Assembly: GCA_948099385.1 (NCBI GenBank)
Contig: CANUEZ040000002.1
Coordinates: forward strand, 2,238,001-2,302,000
Origin: Fasciola hepatica
Taxonomy: Eukaryota > Platyhelminthes > Trematoda > Plagiorchiida > Fasciolidae
DNA length: 64,000 nt
Reading direction: 5' to 3'
Numbering within the stretch: the first letter of the stretch is position 1; every line of letters begins with the position of its first letter. The notes beneath the pieces were generated by a model, which saw nothing but the letters and a program-made list of their open reading frames with translations, had not been told where the DNA came from and ran no database searches. The position numbers and the translations under genes were made by a program. Below are positions 20,346-33,052 of this stretch, one piece after another.

Positions 20346-22930
20346 AGAAGACATAAGTCGCGAGATGCAAGCATTTCATTTGTTCTTGTCAACCGCGGAC
20401 GTAAAACGTGTCAGTATATATACATGGTACAGTAGGGGGGTAATTGAAACAGTAAAGTAGGCACGATCGAAAGCTCTTACAGTACGCACGTTGGGGTAAG
20501 TGAAGTCTGTCGTGTTAACGCCAGGGTAAACAAAGGTTTTGGGTCAATCGTTTTTGTGCACAGAGTGTTGGCTGATGCATCATGATTAGAATAGCTTCAC
20601 TGAACGCCAATAATTTCGGTGTTGGATTGCGCAACAGTGCTTTGAAACACTGGGGTAGGTCAACTTTGTGACCTGATGCAATCAAGTGTCTTCCGCTCGA
20701 AGAAGCTGGCGGTTTCACGTCGTTGTGTATTGCCCCAGCAGGTTGCGTCATCAAGTTTGACAGCCGTTTGGGTATGTGTTCTGACACTCGTTGGGTCAAG
20801 CAACGATCCGTCCTGCCAATGTATACGTCACCGCAACTGCAAGTGAACTGATAGACAGTATGTGAGACACTGGGATCAGCAAGACTGTTTGAGTGATTTT
20901 AAAAACATTCTTCTGGTCGACTGCAACAAACGCAACTGCGCCGCTGTGTATGTGTGCCTTAGAGCTGACGTGAGATTGCACTTTATTTGATTGAATAAAT
21001 GATCTCCTTTAAAAGGCAAAGTGATAAAAACCTGCTTCTTTTCCACGTTCATTGTTTTCTCGCGCACAAGTCTCGGCCTCTGATGTTGTCTGATAAAGTT
21101 CTCCGGATAACCGTTAGCCAGCAGCGTTCTTTTTATGAATTCTTCTTCGTTTTGCGTTTGATCCTCTGTACGTATTTTCTGGGCTCTGTTGAAGAGAGTT
21201 CTGACCTACCCACGTTTGCAAGTCACTGGGGCGAAGCTGGAGAATTTTAAATAACGACCGCCCCACGTTGCTTTTCGGTGGATTCTGCGCTGTAGAGTCC
21301 CATCCTGACGCCTGGTTAATAGAATATCTAGAAAGGACAAACTATTATCACGTTCTTCTTCGTGAGATACACTGAGGTTCGGGTGAATAGAATTAAGAAC
21401 GTTAACAAAAGGGATAAAACGTTCTTCAGTCGTAAAAATTAAAATATCATCCACGTATCGTCTGTAAAATCGAAATTGGGAAATATTATCACAGAGCTGT
21501 TTTTCGATCACACCCAAAAATACATCTGCCAACGTTGGGCCCAGAGGGCTTCCCATGGCCACACCATCCGTTTGTTTGTAAGCTTTACCTCCAAAATTGA
21601 ACCGAATGTTTTCGGTGTATAAAAGAATGGGTTCTTTAAGGTATTCAACAGGAATAGTCAAGTGAAAGTTGTGCAAAGAAATAAAATCACACAGATAATC
21701 TACTGTCTCACGAAGAGGAACCTTTGTAAATAGGGACTCAACATCGCAAGGAATACATTTTATCCGAACTCACTGAAATACTGTTTAGAAAATTCGCGAG
21801 TTCAAATGAGTCTTGTGGACAAAATGGTGTTATTTGTTTCCGAACGGGGACAAGAATCTCTACGAGCCACCGGGCAAGTTTGTGATAAGCCGAGTTTTGC
21901 ATGCATAGTATTGGCCTCAGAGGGACTCCAGGCTTGTGTACTTTGGGTGATCCTCTCAAGTAGGGCGTCTGTGTTCCAAGTGGTTTGAGCTTCTTGTATG
22001 TAGTTTCAGAAATGAAACCATGCAGGAGTAAAATTTCAAGTTGTCTTGGTATTTGTTTCTCTATCAGCATATTGTTCTCTGGAGTAGTGTCCAGTTTGAA
22101 GCGCTGCGCATCAGAAAGTATATCTTCCATCTTTTCCATGTATTCTTTCCTTTCCATAACTACGACTCCTGATCCTTTGTCTGGTAGTAGAAACAAAAAA
22201 TCATTCATTTGTTTTAGTTGTTTAACCGCCACCCGGTATTCTTGTGATAAACAACACCACTGACGTATGGGAGCAGAGAGGTATTGTTCAGAAATATCAA
22301 CCAGCTTGGCCTTGAACCAGCCGGCTTTGTCGGATGGTGTGGGCACTAGATCTTTGACCTGATCTTAAAGGTTCTCGAACTGAACGCGTGTTTGTAGCTG
22401 GCTCACTTGCTTGGGCGGCACTTTGAAATTTAATCCCAACGACAAGACCTCACGTTGCGCCGTAGTCAACTGACAACCGGAAAGATTGTGAATGAATGCT
22501 CCTGTGTCTGTCGGGAATATTGACCATTGTTGCGTTTTGCACATGCTGCCCTCAAGGCTTTTGACTGTTTTCACCCTGGTTCTTCGTACCATTTCTCTTG
22601 AAAAGTTCTCAAATTTTATTTGACAGAATAAAGATAACGTTATGAGCACAGTCACGAAACGCTTTTGTGCTTCGATGAGATTAAACATCTCCTCACGTGC
22701 GGCCTCAGTGTGGGCATTTGTGATTCTTACGAGATTGATGTTGTTCCTTGGCAAATTCTCTTTCGACAGAAGTTTCACAAATCGGTTTGGAAAATGGCAA
22801 GATAGTACGCATTCAGTAAGGAATTCGATACGCGCCTTTTCTACTTCCGTTTTGCAGCTTAATGTTATTAAACGATCCAGAGATCGCGTGACACCAGAGG
22901 GGAGTCTTCGCTTGAGAAATATGAAACATT
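20346..22930 (-). mobile_element. Penelope-like element (PLE), minus strand, inserted in BEL2 integrase
   Basis: About 2.6 kb between two halves of BEL2 integrase (left part ends about 20345, right part resumes about 22935). It encodes the two hallmark PLE domains, a telomerase-like reverse transcriptase and a C-terminal GIY-YIG nuclease. Edges are approximate and no long terminal repeat or target duplication was resolved. The lower-coordinate end, about 20346-20514, is its 3' UTR. Confidence 0.8.
20515..22925 (-). pseudogene. PLE polyprotein: reverse transcriptase plus GIY-YIG endonuclease
   Basis: Read on the minus strand. The N-terminal part has IHNLSGxxLT and LSLGLNFKVP (about 22490-22420). 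The RT has PDKGSGVVVM (about 22190), PKVHKPGVPLRPI (about 21945), a DVESLFT motif A (about 21750), QTDGVAMGSPLGPT (about 21560) and YRRYVDDIL (about 21460), so the catalytic motifs survive. The conserved LSFLD-ILLTRR segment follows. The nuclease has CGDVYIGRTDR (about 20820) and a SEAILI helix, consistent with GIY-YIG. Breaks are a stop at 22365, a frameshift near 21758, a stop near 21206 and a frameshift near 20876. I choose no start codon, because the N-terminus is unclear. Confidence 0.8.
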
Positions 22931-23170
22931 GGATCCCCTTTACACTGAGAAGCGAGGCATTCGCCGACGAACGGCTCCACCCTGGCCTCGCAAAGCTTTA
23001 TCAACTGAAAAGGCATACCAGAGGATATATGCTCCAAAAATGCGTCGACTTTAGTGGGCGCCAATCAGGAAAAGCAGCATTGGCACCAAAACATAAACAG
23101 GTACGAGCTGCAGAATCGAACAGTTGCCTATGGCATACGACGGTATTTCAACCCCTTACAAGCCAGTCTT
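22931..23170 (+). pseudogene. BEL2 integrase core remnant right of the PLE
   Basis: Plus-strand reading in several frames recovers the integrase core of BEL-I: the segment equivalent to [15 protein letters not shown] (about 22950-23020), then VGA plus a degraded stretch and ELQNRTVAYGIRRYFNP (about 23105-23155). It matches BEL1 15500-15690. Several frameshifts make it non-functional. It is cut on the right by the 3' end of LINE X1; the integrase C-terminus and 3' LTR of BEL2 are not found beside it. Confidence 0.7.
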
Positions 23171-25505
23171 GAAGTCCTGAAGTATTACACGGGTTCGAGA
23201 TCTTGGGCCCAATTGTCCCGGTTCTCAAGGAAATCGTTCATCTTCTGTCGGATTCACCGAGCTGAAACGAGAGTAAAAAGAAGCTAGGGGGTGGGGGTGG
23301 CAACAAACAAATACAAATAACAACATGCAGTGTCTCACTGTGGACAGTGCCCAAGGTGGAATGGGGGTGCGTTATTCATGAACATATTGTGGGATCGAAA
23401 TGCAATAAAAGACACCCACTTCAATTTTTTGGACCAGGAATTACTGGGAGAGACCCAGGTAGAGGTCTAACTTTTTCTTGAAGATAGTGATGTTCTGCGA
23501 GAGAACAATATCTTCCGGAAGTGCGTTCCACAGATTAGTAACCCTATAGCTAAAACGGTTGGTTCGAAGTGAAGTGCGTGGTCTTGGTTTAAAAACCTTT
23601 CTGCTGCGACCACGGAGAGAAAAGGCTGGGCATACAGCGAGGAAGCAATCGCTTTGACCTGGTTCAAAAGGGTGAAGCATCAAAAACATTACCGTAATCC
23701 AGGAGAGGTCTGATACACGTGCCGAAAGTAATGGGGAAGTCATCCCTAGAGATGCGCGGGAAGGACCTTTGAATCATATTTAGGACTCGAAAGGCAGATT
23801 TGCTCGCAAGTTGGTGACGATGAGGGAAGGAAAAGTTACAACCTAACCAGAAACCGAACACCTTGTGTCGGTCAACTCTAGGCGGTGTAGTTGCTCTGTT
23901 AATGGAAAACGTGTGGCCAATCTCTCTGCCGAAAGATATGCTCATGCATTTGTCATCATTAACTGGGAGGTTTCAGTCCTCGGGCCAGCGTTTTCTTTCA
24001 TCAACTACAATTTGCGGGTTTTCAAAGCTCGAACTGCAAAGGGTTACATCGTCTGCGTACATGGCAATGCTCGCATGAAGGGTTGTCAGGAGATCGTCTA
24101 TGTGGATCGAGAAATGAAGATGACCTAAGGCCGACGCTTGGGGGACCCCAGTTGCTACTGGGGATGGTTGAGACGAAACATTCCCCACCTTAACCACAAA
24201 GGTGCGGTCGGTAAGGAAGCTGCGTAAGATGGCCAACACGGAGCCTGTAATCCCGTATGCTTGCAGTTTATAAAGAAGAGGGGCGTGGGAGGCCTTATCA
24301 AAGGCCGTAGCAAAATCGGTGAATACAGTGTGTGAGAGCTGACCATCATCGTAGGCTTTCGCCAGACTATCCACGACAGTAAGCATATTGGTGACGCATG
24401 ATCTGCCAGGAAGAAACCCATGTTAGGACGGAGGGGGAGGATTCTACTTCTATGCAGATGGGAAAGAACCGCAATCCTAAGAATTCGCTCGAAAATTTTG
24501 CTGGTGATGCTAGTTAGACTTATGGGTCTGCAACTGGAAGCAAGATGTCTACTATCCTTCTTATAGATGGGTGCGATGACTGCTTTTTTCCAGCTACTGG
24601 GGACAACTCTATCGTCAACACATCGCTGAAAAAGAGATACGTAAGGAGCAGCTAATGCGTCCGCGGTTTCCTTGGGAACGTGGGGGTAGATTAAGTCAGG
24701 ACCCATGGAGCAGTATTGGTGGAGCCGTCGGAAACCTTGTGCGACTGCACCGACGGGAATAGTGATGTGGTTAAGGGCAGTGACCAAAGATATCGGGTGC
24801 ATGGTAGGATGGTATGGTATGGGTGAGGAGCTAAAATCTGTACGGACTTAGGAGCTGAAGGCTTTGGCCACTTCGCTGGAGGAAATGCTTGGGGATCCGG
24901 CACTATCTTTGAGAGCCAGCGGCGTCGGAGCTGTGCCCCTTAGACGGCGCATGTACTGAAAGAAAAATGCCTTATTGGTCCGTGCCCGATCAAGTGCAGG
25001 CCGTTGGGCTGCGTTCTGATATGACCTAATCTTGTCTTTGCATATGTTGCGGATAATCCTGAAATGTTCTGCATCGCAGGCAAGACCTGTGGCTCTATAT
25101 CTAGCAAATAGGTGTGCGCGTTCGTCTAGAATGCGCCCAACGGGGCGAGGGTGGGACCGCTTACCGGTCTGTGGAATACGAAGCCTGGAGACAAATAGCC
25201 TGCCAGCTAAAGGGATCAAATTTCTGAGATTCTTTGCCGTTTTATCGGCACAGTTGCCTAGATTAGCTGAGTTTAGCTGGGAGCGAATGAATCCACAGAC
25301 TTGGTCAAAGTTGTTCCTTTCGAAGGATCTCAAAATTTTGATTTCTGAGGGAAGGGAAGGTCATTTCACAATATAATCGAACCCAATGAGAATGTGATTA
25401 CTTTTGCCGAGAGGCGGAAAGTAGTGCACCACGTCTATTTGGAACATTTCGTTGGTGATGGCCAGGTCTAGTAAGGACGGGGCATGGCCTTTGCTTTTTC
25501 AGGTC
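23171..25505 (-). mobile_element. LINE X1, 5'-truncated, minus strand
   Basis: A 2.3-kb LINE whose 3' end is at 23171 and whose truncated 5' end is near 25505. It is almost identical, in inverted orientation, to LINE X2 (50933-53345). Its 3' terminal sequence also resembles that of LINE Y at 30115. It keeps about 160 bp (about 23883-24041) that X2 has lost. The bases next to the two copies' 3' ends differ, so the duplicated unit ends near the LINE end. Confidence 0.8.
23441..25500 (-). pseudogene. LINE X1 ORF2: endonuclease end, linker and reverse transcriptase
   Basis: Minus-strand reading gives the end of an endonuclease (LLDLAITNE near 25470), a linker of about 160 residues (24848-25333), and a CR1/RTE-like RT in two overlapping frames (24155-24802 and 23973-24386) with RPISLTSITSKIFERIL and MYADD. 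The usual QGSVLGP motif reads QASALGH. A C-terminal segment (23441-23743) has FSYRVTNLWNALP and IFKKKLDLYLG. Frameshifts and a stop after the linker disable it. X2 carries the same motif change and the same frame breaks. Confidence 0.8.
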
Positions 25506-25679
25506 GGACCTTTTAAGCTCTGCACCGAGTAGTATTCGGCCTTTGTTTGTGAGGCGATATTATCTGGTTTTGAAATTTTTTGCTTCTGTGTTAAGGGGCT
25601 GCGCTTGCAATTGTCAAAGTTTTAGCGTTTGGTTAAAAAGCTTTTGAGCTGTTTCCCCCCATATTTTGTGGTTTTCGGT

Positions 25680-26815
25680 ATGCCACGCGTTTCTGACCCG
25701 TGTCTCGTATCTAAGTGCGGAAAAAGTGTGGCAAACGGTATGGATTGCCAGGTTTGCAAGAAGTGGGCACACCCAAAATGTTCACAAATAGCAAAGAACA
25801 CCTACGTTCTTTATAAACAAAACCCATGGACTAAGTGTGTCCGCGCTCCTTGCAAGGAGGCGGCCAGTCTGGCCTTCAGACCGCAGGCCCAAGGGCAGGA
25901 CCAGCTCCCACCGGGTAGTACCACAGACATTAACCCTAAAACACAGCAATCGGGTAGCAGGAAGCCATTTGCGGGAGTAGTGGGCACGCCTGAGAGGACA
26001 GTCATTATACCGAGTGGGCGGGACCCATGGATTTACCTTTCGGTCCTTGCCTCAACTCCCTTGAAGCAGACGGACGAGGGACAGTGAACTGTGCAGAAGC
26101 CTAGAAGGGCGAGACAGGCCAGAAAAAAGGGTGAGTGTGATATAGCGAAGGATGGGGTGATTACGGCGGTCGATCCCGCGCTCCTAGTTTTGAAAAACCA
26201 GGTGGAGGATCTGCAAAGGCAAATCTTGCCGATTGGCAGGGCCCAAAGCCGCAGGCTCCTGGTCCTAACTGGGAAGGACTTTTCACAAGCGAATCGAAAG
26301 CTAGGCGAGACATAGATAGGAGGCGGGTCTATGACATACTGCGAGTTGCAGGAGTTCGCTGCTGAGATCACACGAGGTAGATTGCTGGCGAGGGGAGCAG
26401 TGGCGGCTCACTCCATCAAGGTAAGATATCGAGTTGTGCCAGACGAGTATAGAGTAAAGCATGGTGGTCTGGCACTGGGTGGTAACCTGGCTAGACCCGC
26501 CAGGGCACTGGTAAGAAGACGTCAAGTACAGCGGAGCCGTACTTGGCTCTCGGTCCCTGGCTCCGGCAGCAGTAAAGAAACCGCATGCGGGGTCGGAAAT
26601 AGTTGTAATTGAAGACGTGCTGGAGGATGAAAATTGGCAGTACTGTCCAAAGGTGGAGGATAGCACGACCCTTGCCAGTCTGGATGTTGTGGCAACTCCT
26701 ATAGAAATGGACTGGGAGTCGTCGGAAGTCCTAGACCATCAGCCGGCACCGTGCACACCAGTGAGGAGGACCGTTGCAAAACCTTGCCACCGTCCCAGAC
26801 GTTTCGCCTGAGAAC
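25680..26815 (+). pseudogene. LINE Z ORF1 with PHD-like zinc finger
   Basis: ATG at 25680, open for about 136 codons to a stop near 26087, then continuing in fragments to about 26811. The N-terminus has a Cys/His array, C-x4-C, C-x2-C-KKWAH-x2-C, then a later Cys pair, which resembles the PHD-type finger found in some CR1-group ORF1 proteins. A middle part (about 26190-26290) may be coiled-coil plus the start of a nucleic-acid-binding domain. The C-terminal part is acidic. Several frameshifts make it a pseudogene. Confidence 0.6.
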
Positions 26816-26859
26816 CAGACAGGAGTAAACCATAGGAGACACCTAAGGGACGGGCGGAG

Positions 26860-29800
26860 GTGGTTGCGTCATATACCAAGGCAAGTAGTGTTAGAAACGA
26901 GTGGATGGTACTTTTCAGAGCTGCAGAGGAGCAAAATGCGTCCACGGTTGCCGCTACGGAAACAGGACTCTCTAAAGACGACTACACACCCGTAATAAGA
27001 GAAAATGAGTATTCTGTCTATGTGCAGGACAGGAAGCTTGACTGTGTAGGGAGAGAAGTGGCCGTCCTTATATGGGCAGGTCCAAACCATCTGGAATTGA
27101 GAACCATGGTTTGTACTCGAAATATGCAACTGTGCACGATTACGCCCACCATTCCGAACAGAAAGGTGAATGTGATCTGTGTGTACATGGCCCCGGATGC
27201 AAACCCAGATGAAGACGCCCAACTTCTCCAAGTACTTACATGCTGGTTAAGGAAGCTTACAAGACCCCCATAGTTGGGGACTTCAACCCACTACACAGAC
27301 CGTGTAGTTGAAGCACATCCCCGGAAGCCCGAGTGGGGGGATATCTACAATGGCTGCATTTGAATGCTTTGTTCCAACACATGAGGGAGGATATCAGATA
27401 TAGGACTGGCTGCATGCCGTCCTTGTTGGATCTAGTGATGACGAACCATGAGAAGGACGTAGCGGAACTCCAGGTTCACTCTCCGTTGGGTGAGAGCAAC
27501 CATGTGGGTGCCAAAATCATTCTTCGCATGCCTCATTTCAAAGCATCACCGAGGTAGATTAGAAGCTTCGCAAATATAGACATTCCAGGGCTTCGTAACA
27601 GAGCGATCGATCTAATATGGGACTTAATGGACGATGCTAGTTAAGAAGAATGCTGGCTGGCGGTTAAAGAATTTCTAATCAACCTACAAAACGAGTTTAC
27701 CCCCTCGAAGTGTAGGTGTGAGGGCAAGCAAGTGTGATGGAGGGGTGCAATGGGCGGGTCAGTCAAGAGTAGATACCGTATTTGAACTCTCTTTAAGGCT
27801 TCCAGGAGTCGCCAGGCTTGGATTCGCTATACCAAGCATAGAAATGAGACAGTTCAGTTCAGTTCAGTTCAGTTTGCACAGGACAGGTAATGGCCACGGC
27901 CAATCGAGCGTCCAGAATTCCTTCGATGGTAGGTACACCAGTTATGCACCCGCAGCCGCTGAGTGTATTTTGTCGAATCCCCGCTAAAATGAGAGGAAAA
28001 CGGAAAACCTCATCGCACACCAAATGCCACAGACAGTGGGCCTCCTGCAATCCGCTGAGTGCATGTATGAAATGAGGTTAGCCCAATGTGCCAGAGAGCA
28101 TCCAAAGAGGTACTATAGCTACTTGCAGTCCAAGAGTTCGTTGAAAGATGCCGTAAGGCTACTGACGACACATGATCTTGGAGTGGAAGCAGACAACCAG
28201 AACAAAGCCGACGCTCTGGGCGGGTTTTTTAGTAGTGTGCACAGGATAGATGACGTTGTGCAGATAAGTTTTTTCTTGGGGGGGGGGTGGAACTCTCTCA
28301 AGGGACGTAAGAGACTTTATTCTTTCGGGGGAGGTCATACGCAAACACCCGAAAGGGTCAGGTATGCATTAGTCTGCAGGGCCAAATGATATTCACCCTG
28401 CTACCAATAAACCGTTGGCTGATATCCTATCCCTTCCAGTAAACAAGTTATATAAGGCCACCTTGAACCATGGAAGGTTGTCAAAGGACTGGGAAAAAGC
28501 AGCAGTGGTGGCCATACTCAAAAGAAGACCCAGCTCTGAAATGGGATACTACAGACCTGTTAGCCTAAACTGCGTTTTACGCAGTGTTAGAAAAGTTCGT
28601 CCGGGAGCAAGTCTGCAAACACCTACAAGACAATTCTGTGCTTTGTCCGTCTCAGCATGGATTTCTAAAAACAGGCCATGCTTGACCAACCTCTTGAGTT
28701 TCCTGGTCAAAGTCACTCGAAGAGTGGAATAAAACTAACAGATGGAAGTATGTAACACTTACTTACGTAAGGCTTTTGGCTCGGTAAACCATAGGCTTCT
28801 ACCAATCAAGTTGAAGTCATTTAGCACGAAAGGGTAGATTCAGGAACGGTTGAGGGGCTTTCTTACCGGCAGAAAGTTTTGCGGGAGAGTAGATGACAAG
28901 AACTCCAAACCAGAGAACGTCACCAGAGGAGTACCGCAGGGTTTCGTACTAGGCCCACTAATATTTCTTCTTTTAATAATGATCTAGCCTCAGTCCTACA
29001 GTCACAAAGCTTCCCCATCGCAGGCGACCTAAAGTTAGTGGGAGCTCAGAGAGGAAAGGGGCTGAGCAGAGACGTACTTGCCATTTCTTTGTCGGCGCAG
29101 ACGTGGGACTCACCTCTCAGTGCCGGGAAGAGTGACCTGTTGTCACGGACTATGACAAGCCTGACGCTGAGCACGGCCAAGGCCCATTTACTATAAAGGC
29201 AGTAAACAGGGTAAAGGACCTTGGGATTATGATGACTTCTGATCTTAAGTGGTCGGATCGGTGTACAGCAGCCGCAAAAAAGGTACGCGGTGACCTCTTC
29301 AGGTTGAGATCAGCGTTTTCGTGCAGACAACCTAGGGTTTTTGTGCCAGTGTACGTGTCTATAGTTAGGCCTTTTTTGGGAAGCATTATTTAAGCATGGT
29401 CACCCTTTTACAAAACGATGCTACCTGTTTTGGGAAAGCACGAATTCTCGCGACGCGTATGGTTGAGGGTCAAAGGAGCAAGATAAATGGGCAGGGACTC
29501 TAGGACCGCATAATTTTCTATATGAAAATGAGGAGACTACGGGGGGATCCCATAGAGACATTAAAGTTAATAAAAAGCTCTTCCGGGCTTAGACTGGAGA
29601 GTCTATTCTATATGACAAGGGGCTCCATAAAAAGAAGGCATGGGACGAAGCTAGTGAAATTTCGGCCCAGGCTGATAGATATGTATCTCTGCTTTGGCAA
29701 TGGGGTGGTCAACTATTGGACTAGACTGCCGAGGGAGGTAGTAGAAATAAGGGCAGTCCATGCTTCCAAAGGAGGGCTCCGGATCGTAGGTGGAACGAGA

Positions 29801-29917
29801 TCATTTCTCATAGGGAAGTTTGAGCAAGTTACTACACAGACGAATGTTATGTGTTTAGTTATTGAACGTTTGCATTTGGTACACGATAACTTAATGGAAG
29901 CCCACGATTTAAAATGA
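26860..29917 (+). pseudogene. LINE Z ORF2: endonuclease and reverse transcriptase remnants
   Basis: Scattered across three frames. Endonuclease parts are TETGLS (about 26956-26975, glycine where tryptophan is usual), VNVICVYMAPDAN (about 27168-27205), a LLDLVMTNHE segment (about 27425) and an ESNHVGAKI-like end. The RT is recognised from YKATLNHGRLSKDWEKAAVVAILKR and YYRPVSL (about 28450-28570), the sequence around 28920-28970, and VKDLGIMMTSDLKWS (about 29210-29260). The C-terminus reads MRRLRGDPIETLKLI (about 29525) with NYWTRLPREVV. At least ten disabling changes are visible. An (N)G run near 28275 adds a frameshift. Confidence 0.7.
27847..28020 (-). mobile_element. Truncated LINE Z 3' end, inverted inside LINE Z
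   Basis: Read on the minus strand this is the last ~170 bp of the LINE Z family: an AGCGGGGA-TTCGA stretch, GGGTGCATAACTGG, the CGAAGGAATTC block, and a tail of CTGAA repeats that appears as AGTTC repeats at 27851-27872 on the plus strand. It interrupts LINE Z ORF2 between endonuclease and RT. The left edge at the repeat is clear; the right edge is approximate. Confidence 0.7.
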
Positions 29918-30017
29918 CTCTCGAAGTTGATGTGCAATGTGGTTCCACATTTCCCTTTTATTACTAGCGGGGACTCGAGGAAAGAAAGCTGCTCGGTGGC
30001 GGGTGACTACCTTGTGA

Positions 30018-30110
30018 GCATACCATCGAAGGAATTCCGGAAGTTCGATTAGCCGTGGCCATTATCTTTCCTATGCAAACTGAACTGAACTGAACCGAAC
30101 TGAGCCAGTA
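30018..30110 (+). repeat. LINE Z 3' terminal region with GAACT repeats
   Basis: The native 3' end of LINE Z. It carries the block CGAAGGAATTCCGG and ends in GAACT repeats at about 30079-30100. The same terminus occurs at 27847-28020 (minus) and, split by BEL1, at 537-552 plus 17347-17432. It is followed at once by the 3' end of minus-strand LINE Y. Confidence 0.75.
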
Positions 30111-30635
30111 GTGTGTAGTCTTGAAATCTTGAAGCAGCACACGGGTTCGAGGCTGAAGCCCAAATGTTACCGTTTTTGAGGTATTTTCTTGTCTGTAGTA
30201 GTCGTTCAGCTGAAGTTAGTAGAGCTGGACTACTTGGGACAACTGCCAGGGGCACATGTTACTGGTGATAGCACAGATAGAGGTGTATAGTGACCAGTGA
30301 GACGACACGGATATCGCTGTCAGAAGCAAGCATAAACGCGTACGATAAAACAGCACAACCAAGGGGCATCATCTATACATCAAAGCAGACGGAAAAGCAA
30401 CAACAATTTTTTAATATTTATTTATTTGTTTATTTTTGGATCTTAATGTTTACATATATTTTTCGGGGGTGGGGCGGATCACAGAAAGATAGTCCAACTG
30501 AGGGAAGCTAGGAGGCTGGCAGACACAGGTTGAAATATCAAAAATGTTCAAGGAAGAAAAGCTAGCCCTAATAAATTGTCCAACAGCTTTCTACACGTTT
30601 ACTTGCCGGGAGAGTCGGTAGCCTCCCGAGGTAGT

Positions 30636-32991
30636 TTATTCCAAACGGGACCTTTCTATGAGTAAAAAGTTCTTCTGGACTTTTGTGCGAGGACTAGCCT
30701 TGAGTACTCTCGTAGCATGCCCTCTCAGGGCGCCCAGGCTTGAGCGCGTGGAACAGTGATCTGCAAGCCCTGTAATGAAGAGGTTGTAAATAAGAACGAG
30801 ATTTCCTCTAACTCTGCGAGTTTCTAAAGGGCACGGTTTTTGGTCGGTCGGCCTTTGAGGATAAGGTGTGCGTGAAAACCCGCGAACTAGTTTTGTGGCT
30901 TTCATTTTACACATTCTAGGATGTCTCGGCCCTTGACCGGGCCGGAGTGTTGAGTGTGACTGTCGTATTCTAGAATGGGTCGGAGGTCAGTCCCGTAAGT
31001 GATCCGAAAGTTTTCCTTCATAATCGAAGGAAGGTTTTGCCCCACCATGTTGAGAACGCAAAAGGCAGACCTTTTGACTAGTTGAGGGTGGTAGGAGAGA
31101 GAAAGTGACTTGTTCAGCAAGAAGCCCAAGACCTTGCGCTGTTCCGCGTCCCTCATTGATATGGCCTTATCAGTCCAGAAAAGCTGAACCGGAGATTGCC
31201 AAATGACATGCTCACACTTTTGTCCTCATTAATTTGTGGGCCCCAGTCGGTAGACCATTGCTTGGGGTGGTCTGTTGCCGACTGCAGTTCTGTGGTGTTG
31301 TTGCACTAGATGGTAACACCTTTAGCGTACATTGCAATGTTCACTGCTGCGTTACTTGGAAGGTAGTTTACATAAACGCGAAAAAGTGAGGGATCTAGCA
31401 CTGATCCTTAGGGAACTATTGAGTGTGTTGGGGTTTGTTCCGAGAAGCAAGGACCGGTCCTGATCCTAAATGACCGATTAGTGAGAAGGCTACAAGGAAA
31501 AGAGAGCATGTGACCGGAGATTCCGTAAGATCCCAGCTTGTGTACAATAGGAATATGCGGCACCCAGTCAACAGTTTTACGTAGTCAATACAGATTGCGT
31601 GCAGAATCACGCCTTCGTCGTAGGCCAGAGTAAGACCATCCATGACGGGGAGCTTATTGGTAATGCATGAGCTTTCCGGAAGGAAGCCATATTAAGTAGG
31701 GGAGAGTAAGATATTCTCGTGCAGGCTTGTCAGTGTGACAAGCTTAAGTGTTGGTTCGAAGATCTTGCTGGGAGTGCTCTTGGGGCTAATAGGTCTGAAA
31801 CTCCCTGGTTGATGGCGATCGCCTTTTTTGAAGGTAGGACTGATTGTCGCTCTCGTCCAAGAGGTTGTGAATGCTCCAGAGTCTAAGGATCGCCGGAGGA
31901 GCTCCGCGTAGATTTCTGCCAAAATTGCGGGAGATTCTTCAGGAATTCAAGGGTGGATCTCGTCCGGGCCCGTGGAACTAGATAGACCAAGTTGACTGAG
32001 GTGGCCCCCTACTTCCTGCCTTGCAAACAGTGTGGTACATAAATGTTGCTCCACTGGCAGTCCTGGGAGTTGGTGATGGACAGAGGTAGGTAGCGAGGTT
32101 AGGCGGTCTGAAAATGTGACCAAAAAATGTTTCCGCCACTTGGGCAAATTTTGTGGCTGGAGTGCCATCTCCAAGGCAGACTGCAAGTGGGGTGGCACCT
32201 GGCTGTCTGGTTATGCGCACAAAACTGAAAAGAGCGGATTTGTTTGAGTTCGCTCGCGCGAGGGTAGCCCCTAGCGGTTTAATAAAGAACTTTATTTTAA
32301 CTTTGCTTACATTACGGATGCGTTTAAACTCCTCCGCGCCCGCTTCTAATCCCGTGGATTTAAGCCCGTCGAACCTTCTAGAGCGTTCATCCAACTGACG
32401 TCTGATGGATCGCCGTGGTGAGGGCTTACTGTTGGCCGTGACTTGCTTTCTAGGGACATGAAGGAAGCCGGCCCGACGGATACGGTCTTCAATGCAACTG
32501 TTGGGTATTTCCACATCGGCTAGTAGATTTGAAGTGCTTATTTTCCGAGCCGGAAAAGACTCGAGATCATCAAAGTTGGTTCCCTTGTATGCACGGGTGG
32601 GTTTACACTGGTAAGGGCTGGTTGGCCAGCGAATTATGTAGTCAAACTTGAGGGCCTCGTGGCCAGGCTTTCCCGAAGGAGGAAGTAGGATGACCCTATC
32701 TACTTAGTGGTTCTCGTTGGAGACCACTAGATCGAACAATGAGGAAGCGTGCCCTGTGCGGTATCTAGATGGTTCACCGACCTGCTACCACCAGGAGTGT
32801 TCGGCTAGTAGGTCAGTCAGTGCTTGGTCAGAAGGACTAACGGCAGGTTTCTCTCCCATATGACACTCGGGGCTTTGAAATCTCATGATAGTAAGAGACG
32901 AGTAAAGTGACGGCTGGCTTTCAGACCTCGCAGCTGTTCTATGATCATGCGTTAGCGCGTGAGTCTCGACCATGGCCAAGAAATATACCAA

Positions 32992-33052
<61 letters not shown>

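Larger units (their letters stand above)
25506..30110 (+). mobile_element. LINE Z, old and decayed, plus strand
   Basis: A two-ORF LINE with a 5' UTR from about 25506, ORF1 from 25680, ORF2 to about 29850, and a 3' end with a conserved block and GAACT repeats at 30025-30106. It holds a minus-strand fragment of its own family's 3' end (27847-28020). Stops occur throughout. The ORF1 zinc finger and ORF2 layout fit CR1-like LINEs; the family is not identified further. Confidence 0.7.

Noticed and set aside
17450..23170. BEL2 and BEL4 as simple segmental duplicates
   Set aside because: Their LTRs are about 96% alike but the RNase H/integrase parts only about 80%, so one uniform duplication does not fit.
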